Source of the DNA: Candidatus Chromulinivorax destructor
GTDB taxonomy: Bacteria > Babelota > Babeliae > Babelales > Chromulinivoraceae
DNA: 64,000 nucleotides
Assembly (NCBI RefSeq): GCF_003366055.1
Contig: NZ_CP025544.1
Span: 186,001-250,000 of the forward strand
Reading direction: 5' to 3'
Position 1 is the first letter of the stretch. Every line of letters begins with the position of its first letter. Below the pieces are notes generated by a model, which saw nothing but the letters and a program-made list of their open reading frames with translations, searched no databases and had not been told where the DNA came from. A program made the translations under genes and the position numbers. Below, in pieces: positions 34,321 to 43,226 of this stretch.

Positions 34321-37300
34321 ATGACCAAACATTTTACACATCTTCACGTCCATACGGAATACTCATTGCTTGATGGTGCAATTAATTTAGAAGAATTAGT
34401 TAACCATGCCAAACAGCAAAATTTAAAAGCTCTTGCTATTACCGATCATGGTAATATTTTTGGTGCGGTAAAATTCTTCCAGTTGTGTAAAAAAGCTGGT
34501 ATTAAACCTATTTTGGGTATGGAAGCATACATCACCGAAAATGTAGAATCAAAAACAGTTGATAATAAATATTATCATACCATCTTGCTTGTCCAAAACG
34601 AGACTGGTTACAAAAATTTATGTAAATTAATTTCGTTTTCATACCAACAAGGTTTTTATTTTAAACCTCGTATCGACTACGAACAACTCGAAAAATATTC
34701 TGAAGGTCTTATCGTCACCTCAGCTTGCCTTGGGGGAAACCTTAACCGATTGCTCCAGTCTGATCAAAAAGATAAAGCAATTGAGCTGATTGAGTGGCAT
34801 TTAAGAATCTTTGGTAAAGATCGCTACTACTTAGAAATTCAGCCAGAAGATCAAGATGAACAAAGAATTTATAACGAACAGTTGTATGAACTTTCGGCAA
34901 TCACCGGAGCTCCGCTTGTTGCTGCAACAGATTGTCACTACTTAACACTTGATGATCATGAAGCGCACGAGATTATGCTTGCCCTACAAACAGGTAAAAA
35001 ATGGGATGACCCGACACGTTTTACGTTTGGCGACTGCCGAGCATATATGCGTTCAGAAGCAGAAATGCTTGAAATATTTAAAGGTCGAGAACAGGCTGTT
35101 TACAACACCGGCGTTATTGCTGATATGTGCAACTTTGAATTTGTGACCGATAAACTGTTTTTCCCCGCATTTAAAATTCCTGATAACAAAACTGACGTAC
35201 AATATTTCCAAGAATTGTGCTTACAAGGTCTTGAAAAACTCATTGCCAACAAGCGAATCAACGCTGAAAAAAAAGAGATGTATCTTGAGCGATTACACTT
35301 AGAAATGAAACTCATTATCAACATGGGTTTTGTTGGGTACTTCTTAATTGTAAGTGACTTTATTATGTGGACGCGTGCACAAGATATTCCTGTGGGGCCT
35401 GGTCGGGGTTCTGCTGCAGGTGCGTTAGTTGCGTGGTGTTTAGAAATTACCAACATTGATCCGCTAGAATACAATCTGCTTTTTGAGCGATTTTTAAATC
35501 CTGAGCGAGTCTCGATGCCCGATATCGATATCGATTTCTGTATAGAAGGTCGTGAAACGGTTATTAATCATATTAAAGATCAGTACGGTCATGACAAAGT
35601 ATGCCAAATTATCACTTTTGGTACCATGATGGCAAAAGGTGTTATTAAGGACGTTGCACGCGTACTTGGCATGTCGTTTGAAGATTCTAATATGATCACC
35701 TCGTTAATTCCTGAACAACTCAAGATTACGCTCCATGAAGCTTTAGAATTAGAACCTCGCTTGCAAGAGTTGGTTAACTCTAACCCTGCTATTAAACATC
35801 TTTTTGACGTTGCGTTTCGGCTTGAAGGCATCACTCGTCACGCATCAAAACATGCTGCAGGTATTGTGATCACACCGTTACCGGTCGAAGAGATGCTTCC
35901 TGTCTACATTCCACCAAAAACCAATGAACTTGTAGCGCAGTATGCAATGACCGAGCTAGAATCGATTGGCTTTTTAAAGATCGATCTTTTAGGACTTAAA
36001 AACTTAACTTTGATTAAAAAAGCGGTAAATTTAATCAAAAAAAATCATGGTGTGCACCTTAATATTGATTTACTACCCCTTGATGATAAAAAAACTTATG
36101 AACTGGTCCAAGCCGGTAAGACATCGGGGGTATTTCAACTTGAATCAAGCGGATTAAAAGATGTTTTACGAAAATTAAAGCCATCGAATTTTGAAGATAT
36201 TATTGCGGTAACAGCGTTGTACCGACCAGGACCATTGGGTTCGGGCATGGTCGACGATTTTATTTTGCGAAAACATGGTAAGCAAAAGATCGAATATCTA
36301 TTTCCTGAACTAGAACCTGTCCTTGCAGAGACCTACGGGGTTATTGTCTACCAAGAACAGGTTATGAAAATTGCTTCGACGATTGCAGGTTACTCTCTTG
36401 GAGAGTCAGATATTTTACGTCGTGCAATGGGTAAGAAAAAAGCTGATGTGATGGCTGAACAAAAAATATTGTTTGTTCAAAAAGCAAAAGAACGTTCATT
36501 TAAAGTTGATCGCGCAGAAAAACTTTTTGACCTTATGGCATACTTTGCTGGCTATGGTTTTAACAAATCTCACTCTGCTGCCTATGCAATGATCGCTTTT
36601 CAGACTGCATACTTAAAAGCAAACTACCCTGCTGAATTTGCAGCATCATTAATTTCACTTGAATCGACCAATGCTGAAAAAATGTCGTTTTATCTAAAAG
36701 AAGCTCACGACATGGGGCTTGCTATATTGCCACCAAATGTGAACGAATCAATCATCGATTTTAACGTCGTCAACGGGCAAATATTATTCGGTTTACAAGG
36801 TATTAAAAACATTGGGCATGTTTCACTTGATAATATTATTGCACAACGTGAAAAAGACGGTCCATTTAAAGACCTATTAGATTTTTGCATGAGAATTGAT
36901 TTACGAACTTCCAACAAACGGGTTCTTGAGAATTTAATTTGCGCTGGAGCTTTTGATACCCTACCAGGAACGCGAACTCAAAAATTTAATGAGCTCTCCC
37001 AAGTTATTGATCATGCAATTGAACGTAAAAAGAGAAAAGAAACAGGACAGATGTCGATGTTTAGCATGGACACTGATAACGATCTGCATGAATTTTACCA
37101 GTATCAGCCGACCAAAGAATGGACAGAAAAAGAAAAATTAGAAAAAGAAAAAGAAGTTTTAGGTTTTTATATCAGCTCGCATCCGTTAAGTAACTATAGC
37201 AATCCTATTGCCTGGTTAAATACACAAGAAATTCTTGATATTCAACAAAAGTATCAAAATAGTCCTCCTGGACAAACTGAGCCAATTGTTATGATCTGTG

Positions 37301-37770
37301 GTTTACTTACCAGCAAGAAGATCATCACCACAAAAAAAGGTGATCGCATGGCATTTTTACAAGTTGATGATTTACAGTCAAGCGCTGAAATTATTGTATT
37401 TCCACGTTTGTTTGCAAAAATTGAACCTTTTTTGAATGATCATTCAATTTTTATTATTAAAGGTGCGCTTGATACCATGAGCACGGCAACGTGTAAAATA
37501 TTAGCAAATGAAGTATGCCCAATTGATCTGTTTTTTGAAAAATGGCCGAATGTTGAAAATGTTACCTTAATTTTACCTGCAGACTTTGACATAGCAACGG
37601 TAAAATCTATTAAAGAAAAATTAACACAGGGCAAAACACCAATTCAGATCATCTTTAAAGAGCATGATAAAGTTATGATTCTGAAAAGTAGTAAAAAGTT
37701 TGCTTTATCATTAGATCTACTCAATGAATTTGCAATCGATCATGGCATTAAAGTTAAAATCAGCTGTTAA
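34321..37770 (+). CDS. dnaE: DNA polymerase III alpha subunit
   Basis: Replicative polymerase of the C family, 1149 residues (normal for DnaE). N-terminal PHP domain opens HLHVHTEYSLLDGA with the metal-binding His residues kept. The polymerase active site PDIDIDF has D401 and D403, and the third acidic residue is in FLKIDLLGLKNL (about 555). A helix-hairpin-helix part follows (about 830-900), and an OB fold is at about 990-1080. No 3'-5' exonuclease is fused, as expected for DnaE. It is transcribed alone. The stop is followed 32 bases later by the element at 37803-38008. Confidence 0.97.
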   Translation: MTKHFTHLHVHTEYSLLDGAINLEELVNHAKQQNLKALAITDHGNIFGAVKFFQLCKKAGIKPILGMEAYITENVESKTVDNKYYHTILLVQNETGYKNLCKLISFSYQQGFYFKPRIDYEQLEKYSEGLIVTSACLGGNLNRLLQSDQKDKAIELIEWHLRIFGKDRYYLEIQPEDQDEQRIYNEQLYELSAITGAPLVAATDCHYLTLDDHEAHEIMLALQTGKKWDDPTRFTFGDCRAYMRSEAEMLEIFKGREQAVYNTGVIADMCNFEFVTDKLFFPAFKIPDNKTDVQYFQELCLQGLEKLIANKRINAEKKEMYLERLHLEMKLIINMGFVGYFLIVSDFIMWTRAQDIPVGPGRGSAAGALVAWCLEITNIDPLEYNLLFERFLNPERVSMPDIDIDFCIEGRETVINHIKDQYGHDKVCQIITFGTMMAKGVIKDVARVLGMSFEDSNMITSLIPEQLKITLHEALELEPRLQELVNSNPAIKHLFDVAFRLEGITRHASKHAAGIVITPLPVEEMLPVYIPPKTNELVAQYAMTELESIGFLKIDLLGLKNLTLIKKAVNLIKKNHGVHLNIDLLPLDDKKTYELVQAGKTSGVFQLESSGLKDVLRKLKPSNFEDIIAVTALYRPGPLGSGMVDDFILRKHGKQKIEYLFPELEPVLAETYGVIVYQEQVMKIASTIAGYSLGESDILRRAMGKKKADVMAEQKILFVQKAKERSFKVDRAEKLFDLMAYFAGYGFNKSHSAAYAMIAFQTAYLKANYPAEFAASLISLESTNAEKMSFYLKEAHDMGLAILPPNVNESIIDFNVVNGQILFGLQGIKNIGHVSLDNIIAQREKDGPFKDLLDFCMRIDLRTSNKRVLENLICAGAFDTLPGTRTQKFNELSQVIDHAIERKKRKETGQMSMFSMDTDNDLHEFYQYQPTKEWTEKEKLEKEKEVLGFYISSHPLSNYSNPIAWLNTQEILDIQQKYQNSPPGQTEPIVMICGLLTSKKIITTKKGDRMAFLQVDDLQSSAEIIVFPRLFAKIEPFLNDHSIFIIKGALDTMSTATCKILANEVCPIDLFFEKWPNVENVTLILPADFDIATVKSIKEKLTQGKTPIQIIFKEHDKVMILKSSKKFALSLDLLNEFAIDHGIKVKISC

Positions 37771-37802
37771 AAACTGGAGTTATATCAAGTAGAGTTATAG
37801 CC

Positions 37803-38008
37803 TTGGCTGTGTGAACCAAATTTAAAAGTTGCGTACAATCCTACGATATCGCTTCGCTCATCTCCGGAAACAGTGGTGGCAGCGGCCACGTTACGCTTTT
37901 TTAGTTTAAAAGATAGTGCATCAGGCCCACTGGCCTGCAAATTCCCGGAGTTTTCATAAAAAACGTAGGGTAAATTCTTTAAAGTAAAAATTTGGTTCAC
38001 TCAACCTA
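37803..38008 (+). repeat. Dispersed element family A, full-length short form (best reference copy)
   Basis: 206 bp. Left GGCTGTGTGAACCAAATTT, right AAATTTGGTTCACTCAACC-TA. In order inside: CCTACGATATCGCTTCGCTC, ATCTCCGGAAAC, hairpin GTGGC-AGCG-GCCAC, GTTACGCTTTTTT, CAGG-CCCACTGG-CCTG hairpin, CCCGGAGTTTTCAT, AAAAAACGTAGGG. CCTACG pairs with CGTAGG and CTCCGG with CCGGAG, so the whole unit can fold as a multi-branched structure. On the minus strand its last TA plus G makes the TAG stop of the ASCH gene. Confidence 0.9.
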
Positions 38009-38353
38009 GAGATTCTTTTGAATTGTAATAGCTAAAGCTCCCACTTTTTTAACGCCCTCACGATAGCCTTCAAAGTTTTCATACAGATTAACACCCTCAT
38101 CTAAAGAGGTTACCCCAGGTAACATATTTTCAAGACCTTCATGAATCAACATCTCTTTAAAGTTTGCATACACATGAATTGAGGCAACCGTACAGATAAT
38201 TGTTTCATGGGTATCAATAGAACTAAAATTTATCTGCATGCCTGGTCTTAGATCTTTAAACTTATGACTGTTTAATCGCCCTTCAACCGTTTTAAGTCCT
38301 GATTTTATTGCATCAAAATAACATTGTCTTAACGATAGCTTGAGCATAGGCAT
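38006..38353 (-). CDS. ASCH-domain protein
   Basis: 115 residues. The fold is that of ASCH domains (PUA-like RNA-binding proteins): KSGLKTVEGRLNSHKFKDLRPGMQINF, then a beta-rich core and LPGVTSLDEGVNLYENF...GVKKVGALAITIQ, with the EGR motif typical of the group. Some ASCH proteins are RNases or base-modifying enzymes; the role here is unknown. GGAG lies 3 bases before the ATG at 38353 and 9 bases before the ATG at 38347, so the true start may be two codons later. The TAG stop is formed by the end of the neighbouring dispersed element. Confidence 0.8.
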   Translation of the reverse strand: MPMLKLSLRQCYFDAIKSGLKTVEGRLNSHKFKDLRPGMQINFSSIDTHETIICTVASIHVYANFKEMLIHEGLENMLPGVTSLDEGVNLYENFEGYREGVKKVGALAITIQKNL

Positions 38354-38471
38354 AAACTCCGTCACTGTTTAAATTTAAAGCTATTAAAATTTAAAAATAG
38401 ATTTTTAATTTTTTATAAAATTTTTGATATATAAACACATTCAGCTATTTTGCTCATATTTTTTTGTATTG

Positions 38472-38535
38472 AAAAAAGCGATATACGGCCGCTGCCGTCA
38501 AGTTTCTCGAGATTTTGTGATAACAAAATCGTAGG
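38472..38535 (-). repeat. Dispersed element family A, diverged fragment with covarying hairpin
   Basis: AAAAAAGCGATAT, hairpin ACGGC-CGCT-GCCGT, AAGTTTCTCGAGATT and ATCGTAGG align to the AAAAAAGCG...GTAGG half of the family. The hairpin stem differs from the usual GTGGC/GCCAC at two base pairs, and both partners have changed, so pairing is kept. A second new stem GATTTTGT/ACAAAATC replaces the GATGAGCG...ATC part. Confidence 0.6.
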
Positions 38536-38581
38536 CAGCTTTTTAATTGTATAAACTTTCAACAACTATGGCATAGACTCT

Positions 38582-39232
38582 TTATGCTTCAAGCAAAAAA
38601 TTTTGCGCTTTTGCATACAATATTTCATGAGAGACTTTAAGTTTTGCCATAAACTTACTGAGCTGACAATGTTTTTCGTGCTGAATATACAACTGCAAAG
38701 CTTTAAAAAGATACTGTTCAATAGCTTGATTATATTGATCGTGAAATAACAGAGCAAAGAATGTATAGCCATAAAGCTCTGCCATAAAAAGATCATGATG
38801 AGTTTGTTGGTACAGAGCAAGACGATCAACCACAAGCTCAAAATGATTGGTAGCAATTGCTAAAAGTGCATACCGATAAAATGTATACAAAATTTTTGTT
38901 TGATCAGCTATAAGCGTATACAGATCAAGCAACATTGTTAACTGACTGATATCTTCTTTAATAGTTGTACTTTGCTCACAAACTGCAATTGCTTTATAAT
39001 AATCACCACGTTGTTTATACATATGTGCAGCAAGCATGTATCGATCGATTGCTTTATAATCATGAAAAGATATCAGTATATCTGCTTCCAATTGATGAGC
39101 AAATGCTTCATCTTGAATTGAATGCATTAATAATTTATACATCATTAATGCACGCTCTTTTTCACCTCTAGATACGAAGTCTGCCAATTTAAACCAAGCA
39201 ATATTATATGATCCTGATGACAACAGCTTCAT
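38582..39232 (-). CDS. TPR-like helical protein, function unknown
   Basis: 216 residues without signal peptide, made of helix pairs of TPR type (IAWFKLADFVSRGEKERALMMY, AAHMYKQRGDYYKAIAVCE, YALLAIATNHFELVVDRLAL, LFHDQYNQAIEQYLFKALQLY). A scaffold or adaptor in the cytoplasm is likely. The ATG at 39232 is used because AAAAGGATAG sits 8 bases upstream; two ATGs further up are not served by a binding site. Single gene next to tRNA-Phe. Confidence 0.6.
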   Translation of the reverse strand: MKLLSSGSYNIAWFKLADFVSRGEKERALMMYKLLMHSIQDEAFAHQLEADILISFHDYKAIDRYMLAAHMYKQRGDYYKAIAVCEQSTTIKEDISQLTMLLDLYTLIADQTKILYTFYRYALLAIATNHFELVVDRLALYQQTHHDLFMAELYGYTFFALLFHDQYNQAIEQYLFKALQLYIQHEKHCQLSKFMAKLKVSHEILYAKAQNFLLEA

Positions 39233-39427
39233 TGGCTCTATCCTTTTCATGCAATACACAACGTTCTAGATACATTAACGGTATATTAAAATATTGCTTA
39301 TTTTAATCAAAAATAAATGTAATGAAAAGAACTAAATTAATATAGGGAAGAAAAGAAAAAAAGCATCACTTACAAAATGTATTTGACGCTTACATAAATC
39401 TAAAATAGAAGATTGATTTGAAGAAAA

Positions 39428-39502
39428 TGGTGCCCAGAGATGGAATCGAACCACCGACACTCTGCTCTTCAGGCAGATGCTCTACCACTGAGCTACCTGG
39501 GC
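39428..39502 (-). tRNA. tRNA-Phe (GAA)
   Basis: Full cloverleaf on the minus strand: acceptor GCCCAGG / TCTGGGC with one G-T pair, D-arm GCTC/GAGC, anticodon stem TCTGC/GCAGA with loop CTGAAGA (anticodon GAA), 5-base variable loop, T-arm with TTCGATT. The 3' CCA is encoded (39428-39430). It is a lone tRNA; pheS lies 2.6 kb away. Confidence 0.96.
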
Positions 39503-39635
39503 TACTTTTTTTGAAAGAACTGATCAGAACTGATCAAGTACATGATATAGAATACCAGGTCATACAATATTGTCAACAATCATATAAAAAATAATATTTT
39601 TAAAAGTAGAACTTCTTCAAAATCTAAACTAATTA

Positions 39636-39874
39636 CATACACCTACGATTTCGCTATCGCTCCATCTCACGAAACAGTGGTGGCGGCGGCCACGTTACGC
39701 TTTTTTAATGAAAAACTATGTCAATCTATGCAAAAAACGAAGCAAACTTTGAGAAATTAAACTTGGCTAAGATTTAAAACGAGTGCATCAGGCTCACTGG
39801 CCTGCAAATTTCAGGAGTTTTCATAGAAAACCTAGGGTAAATCTTCATCGTAAAAATTTGGTTTACTCAACCTA
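39636..39874 (+). repeat. Dispersed element family A, long form
   Basis: Left terminus eroded; from CCTACGATTTCGCTATCGCTC onward all blocks are present: hairpin GTGGC-GGCG-GCCAC, GTTACGCTTTTTT, optional module at about 39708-39778, GTGCATCAGGCTCACTGGCCTG, CAGGAGTTTTCATAGAAAACCTAGGG and the right terminus AAATTTGGTTTACTCAACC-TA. It fills the gene-free stretch 39503-39946; the remainder is AT-rich and featureless. Confidence 0.87.
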
Positions 39875-39946
39875 GGACTTTCAAAGAAGTCTCGTATGAA
39901 CTGTGCTTGGCATATAAAAATAATTGAGCACAGCCCACAGAGTGTA

Positions 39947-40825
39947 TTAAACTTTAAAATTTTCTAGCTCAGCTATCATAACTTTATCAAAAGATTCTAT
40001 GTGTTCATTAATATTTGGGTAATAAAATTCACCTTTTTCTTCTATTTGAGCAGCAGCCCAGTTGGTATGATTATTATAATTTTCATGAATTGGCTGGAAC
40101 TGATCATGCACTCTTGCAACCATAGCTTCATGCTTTTTTATAAATTCAGGAGTTATGACTTTATCATCAAAAGATGTACAATCTTTTATAGCTCTCTCTA
40201 CTTTTTGTGATCGTAATTTTTGCTGAACAAGAGCTGCTGTCGCTAGCAAATAATTTAACGACATCCCAGTCGCAAACATTTCCAGATTATAATATTGATA
40301 CATAAACATAGCACAAACAGGCACTCCAACACACGGTGCTGCGCCTATATCAAAACCACCTTCTATAGCTTTTAGGTTTTTATAATCAGTATTCCATCTG
40401 TGTAAAGACCAGTGAGCACGTACAAGATTATTCATAGCTTTTTTATTTTCTGGCTGCCACGTAACGGTTTTTAAATCCTTAAGTGTATTTTGCTGTAATT
40501 CATGACCAAAACGAACTACTCTATCTGCATCACATGAGCTTTCATGAAATGCTTGCAATCCTGCATACATAGGAGCTGCTAGCAATGCAGGAATCACACT
40601 ACATGCCGTCGTTGAAACAACTACATCAGTTGTACAATCTAATAAAGTTTGATCACTACCTATAACAGATACGGTACTGCCAAGACACCCAATAAATCCG
40701 CCTGCTGAAGCTATCGATATAGTTTTATCAATCGCTTTACTTTTTAGGATTGAACGCACCATGCCATGCATGTTATTACACGATATCACCATAAACAAGC
40801 AGATCACAATTAATTTTTTATTCAT
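39947..40825 (-). CDS. Exported or membrane protein, function unknown
   Basis: 292 residues. N-terminal signal peptide or anchor (residues 4-20), a Gly/Ala/Cys-rich hydrophobic region at about 38-95 (two possible spans) and a third at about 160-195 (GAAPCVGVPVCAMFMYQYYN). The C-terminal 90 residues are charged and probably outside the membrane. No family recognised. It begins 15 bases after the stop of the secreted protein gene at 40841-41287, forming a three-gene minus-strand cluster with it and 41274-41888. Confidence 0.55.
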   Translation of the reverse strand: MNKKLIVICLFMVISCNNMHGMVRSILKSKAIDKTISIASAGGFIGCLGSTVSVIGSDQTLLDCTTDVVVSTTACSVIPALLAAPMYAGLQAFHESSCDADRVVRFGHELQQNTLKDLKTVTWQPENKKAMNNLVRAHWSLHRWNTDYKNLKAIEGGFDIGAAPCVGVPVCAMFMYQYYNLEMFATGMSLNYLLATAALVQQKLRSQKVERAIKDCTSFDDKVITPEFIKKHEAMVARVHDQFQPIHENYNNHTNWAAAQIEEKGEFYYPNINEHIESFDKVMIAELENFKV

Positions 40826-40840
40826 ACAAGCTTTCGTAGA

Positions 40841-41287
40841 TTAATTATTTTTTTTATAAGGACATGCAACATAATCCCCATTCGTAGTTTTATCCCATAT
40901 CAATTTTTTAACAAACTCATCTGCTCTATGATTTCCATGTATCATTTCTTCAATGATAATTTTTTTAGACATTTGACATGAATAGGTGGAAGATAATTTT
41001 TCAAATCGAGATCTCTGCCACATTATATACGCAATATTTTGGCTATTATATTTACTAGGATTATCTTTATGAATAGCTGTATAAGTTTTTAAATCATGCT
41101 GTAATGTATTCATGTAATCATGAGCTAATGATGGATCTTCAAAAAACTTAATGACGCTATCGGTCATCTTCTCACAACATGATAATTCATGCATACTTTG
41201 TAACGATTTTGTTGCTAAAAACACAACGACGACTAAAGATATTTTTTTAATTTTTTTTATCACATTCATACTATTATTTTTTGTCAT
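40841..41287 (-). CDS. Secreted protein, paralogue of the gene at 41274
   Basis: 148 residues with a hydrophobic N-terminal region (about residues 12-30). The mature part DPSLAHDYMNTLQHDLKTY...SQNIAYIMWQRSRFEKL aligns with DPSFAAAHIEDLHDKLDNAY...EECAYILWEMTRFQEL in the adjacent upstream gene, so the two are tandem paralogues. AGGAAAG lies about 8 bases before the ATG at 41287; the start overlaps the end of the upstream gene by 14 bases, implying coupled translation. An alternative ATG is at 41269. Function unknown. Confidence 0.6.
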   Translation of the reverse strand: MTKNNSMNVIKKIKKISLVVVVFLATKSLQSMHELSCCEKMTDSVIKFFEDPSLAHDYMNTLQHDLKTYTAIHKDNPSKYNSQNIAYIMWQRSRFEKLSSTYSCQMSKKIIIEEMIHGNHRADEFVKKLIWDKTTNGDYVACPYKKNN

Positions 41288-41888
41288 TATAATCTTTCCT
41301 ACTATTTTTTTCATCTACACAATTAACCACTTCTTGACTAATATCGCGCCAAAGACGTTTGTCTTTATCTGTCATCTTATTTAAATAATGTTGTCTATAC
41401 AAAGCATGTTGAATCTGTCTTTCTGCCGACGTGGTATCATACATCCATTTTCTACGCAGATAACGAGCCAAAACATAGTCCTTCTTACTATATTCATCCA
41501 TAACTGTGGGTGTATGTAAAATCCAGTATTGAACAGCTGTATCCTTAACATGCTTATCTTGCTTGATTTCATCTGCTATTATTTCTTTTACCGTCTGATA
41601 ATCATGATGTTCATATAACTCTTGAAATCGTGTCATCTCCCATAAAATATACGCACACTCTTCAGCACGATATCTACTGGTACGCTTTTCATAATAGCGA
41701 TAAGCATTGTCCAATTTGTCATGTAAATCTTCAATATGTGCAGCTGCAAATGATGGATCTTGCTGATTGTGCTGTACGGTATTTTCTTGCTGACAAAGAC
41801 ATGATGGTTTCATAGCATCATGTTGCCAGGTAGCTACCAATATACCTATAAATAGAGAAATATAACTCCATTTCTTTCTAAAAATCAT
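41274..41888 (-). CDS. Secreted protein, paralogue of the gene at 40841
   Basis: 204 residues; N-terminal hydrophobic anchor or signal (residues 8-22) and a helical, charged mature domain. The paralogous core covers about residues 45-110; the remaining 95 residues have no counterpart in the shorter neighbour (which instead ends in a Cys- and Lys-containing tail). No family recognised. The frame could open at a TTG two codons earlier; the ATG at 41888 is used. First gene of the cluster 41888-39947. Confidence 0.6.
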   Translation of the reverse strand: MIFRKKWSYISLFIGILVATWQHDAMKPSCLCQQENTVQHNQQDPSFAAAHIEDLHDKLDNAYRYYEKRTSRYRAEECAYILWEMTRFQELYEHHDYQTVKEIIADEIKQDKHVKDTAVQYWILHTPTVMDEYSKKDYVLARYLRRKWMYDTTSAERQIQHALYRQHYLNKMTDKDKRLWRDISQEVVNCVDEKNSRKDYNDKK

Positions 41889-42076
41889 ATCCAAAAATCT
41901 TTCAATATCAGCTTTGTTGTATGCATACCCACCTAACTTATCTTCAATACTATTGTAACGAGATTTATAATTTACACCACCAAATACAGATCAAAATTGC
42001 CAAGGCCAAGCCAGTCTGATACCCTAGTAATAGATAAAGCTCTTAAAGGCAATTCTGAAACTATATGGAATAATAA

Positions 42077-43099
42077 ATGCATAACAAAATTGAAGCTATT
42101 CAAACCAAATTTCGCAATGATATCAACAGTGTAGTCACACAACAAGACCTTGAATCAGTCAGAATTACCTACCTTGGAAGACAAGGTATTTTAACTGATT
42201 TAATGACAGAATTAAAAAGCATGTCAGCTGATGATAAAAGAGTCTTTGGACCTATCTGCAACCAACTCAAAGTTGAATTCCAAGATCTTTATCTTGCTAC
42301 GCAAACAGTTCTGTACGAAAAAGAAGCTGCTTTGCTTGCAAAAAAATCTGCTCTTTTCGACGTTTCAATTAGTAAACCAGGACAACTCTCTGGTAGCTTA
42401 CATCCGTACACCTATATCACCCAAGAAATACAAGATATTTTTATTTCGATGGGTTTTTCTATTGCTGATGGACCAGAGCTTGAAACTGATTTTCATAACT
42501 TTGGAGCTTTAAACATTCCTTCAGATCACCCTGCTCGCTCAGAATCTGATACATTTTGGCTTCCTGACTTACAAAGACTTTTACGAACTCATACGTCAAC
42601 GGTACAAGTTCGTACGATGAAAAATAATACTCCACCAATCGCAATTGTATGTCCAGGCAGAGCATTACGAAACGAAGCAACTGATGCTTCACATGATTTC
42701 ATGTTCATGCAAATCGAAGGTTTGTTTATCGATAAAGATGTTTCTGTTGCAAATTTACTCGCGGTAATTAAAGAATTTTTAGATAAATTATTTGGCAAAT
42801 CACTCAAACTTCGCGTACGCCCAGGATTCTTCCCGTTTGTAGAACCAGGATTAGAAGTTGATGCTGAATGCCCATTTTGTACAACTGGTTGTTCAACTTG
42901 TAAAGGCACTCGTTGGATAGAACTTATGGGCGCAGGTCTTGTGCATCCAAACGTTTTACAAGAATGCGGCATTGACCCTACCATCTATTCTGGATTTGCA
43001 TTTGGATCTGGTTTAACACGCCTTGCAATGTTAAAGTATCACATTACTGACATCCGACTATTGCATAGTGGTAAAATTGAATTTTTAGAACAGTTTTAA
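42077..43099 (+). CDS. pheS: Phenylalanyl-tRNA synthetase alpha subunit
   Basis: 340 residues, class II synthetase catalytic subunit of the (alpha-beta)2 enzyme. N-terminal coiled coil, motif-2 region GRALRNEATDASHDFMFMQIEG (about residue 195) and motif 3 FGSGLTRLAMLKYHITDIR (about 302) are clear. A Cys cluster CPFCTTGCSTCKG (about 259-271) may bind zinc, as in several bacterial PheS. The beta subunit gene pheT, which normally follows, is not here: the next gene is galU. The closing residues LHSGKIEFLEQF are the normal C-terminus, so the gene is complete. Confidence 0.95.
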   Translation: MHNKIEAIQTKFRNDINSVVTQQDLESVRITYLGRQGILTDLMTELKSMSADDKRVFGPICNQLKVEFQDLYLATQTVLYEKEAALLAKKSALFDVSISKPGQLSGSLHPYTYITQEIQDIFISMGFSIADGPELETDFHNFGALNIPSDHPARSESDTFWLPDLQRLLRTHTSTVQVRTMKNNTPPIAIVCPGRALRNEATDASHDFMFMQIEGLFIDKDVSVANLLAVIKEFLDKLFGKSLKLRVRPGFFPFVEPGLEVDAECPFCTTGCSTCKGTRWIELMGAGLVHPNVLQECGIDPTIYSGFAFGSGLTRLAMLKYHITDIRLLHSGKIEFLEQF

Positions 43100-43145
43100 T
43101 AGACACATTAAAATTATTCATCTAAGAAAATTAGATAGCGATAGC

Positions 43146-43175
43146 CTCATTGACTTTTATCAAGTACGTGAGGCT
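43146..43175 (+). terminator. Possible terminator after pheS
   Basis: AGCCTCA / TGAGGCT stem with a large loop and only a weak T-rich tail, in the 127-base gap before galU. Confidence 0.3.
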
Positions 43176-43226
43176 AACCTACTTTAAACAAGCTGTTTTT
43201 CTATAAAAATTTTTGAAAGAAATTCC

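Noticed and set aside
37785-38000. Open frame of 71 codons on the minus strand after dnaE
   Set aside because: Covers the element at 37803-38008 exactly; not open in other copies.
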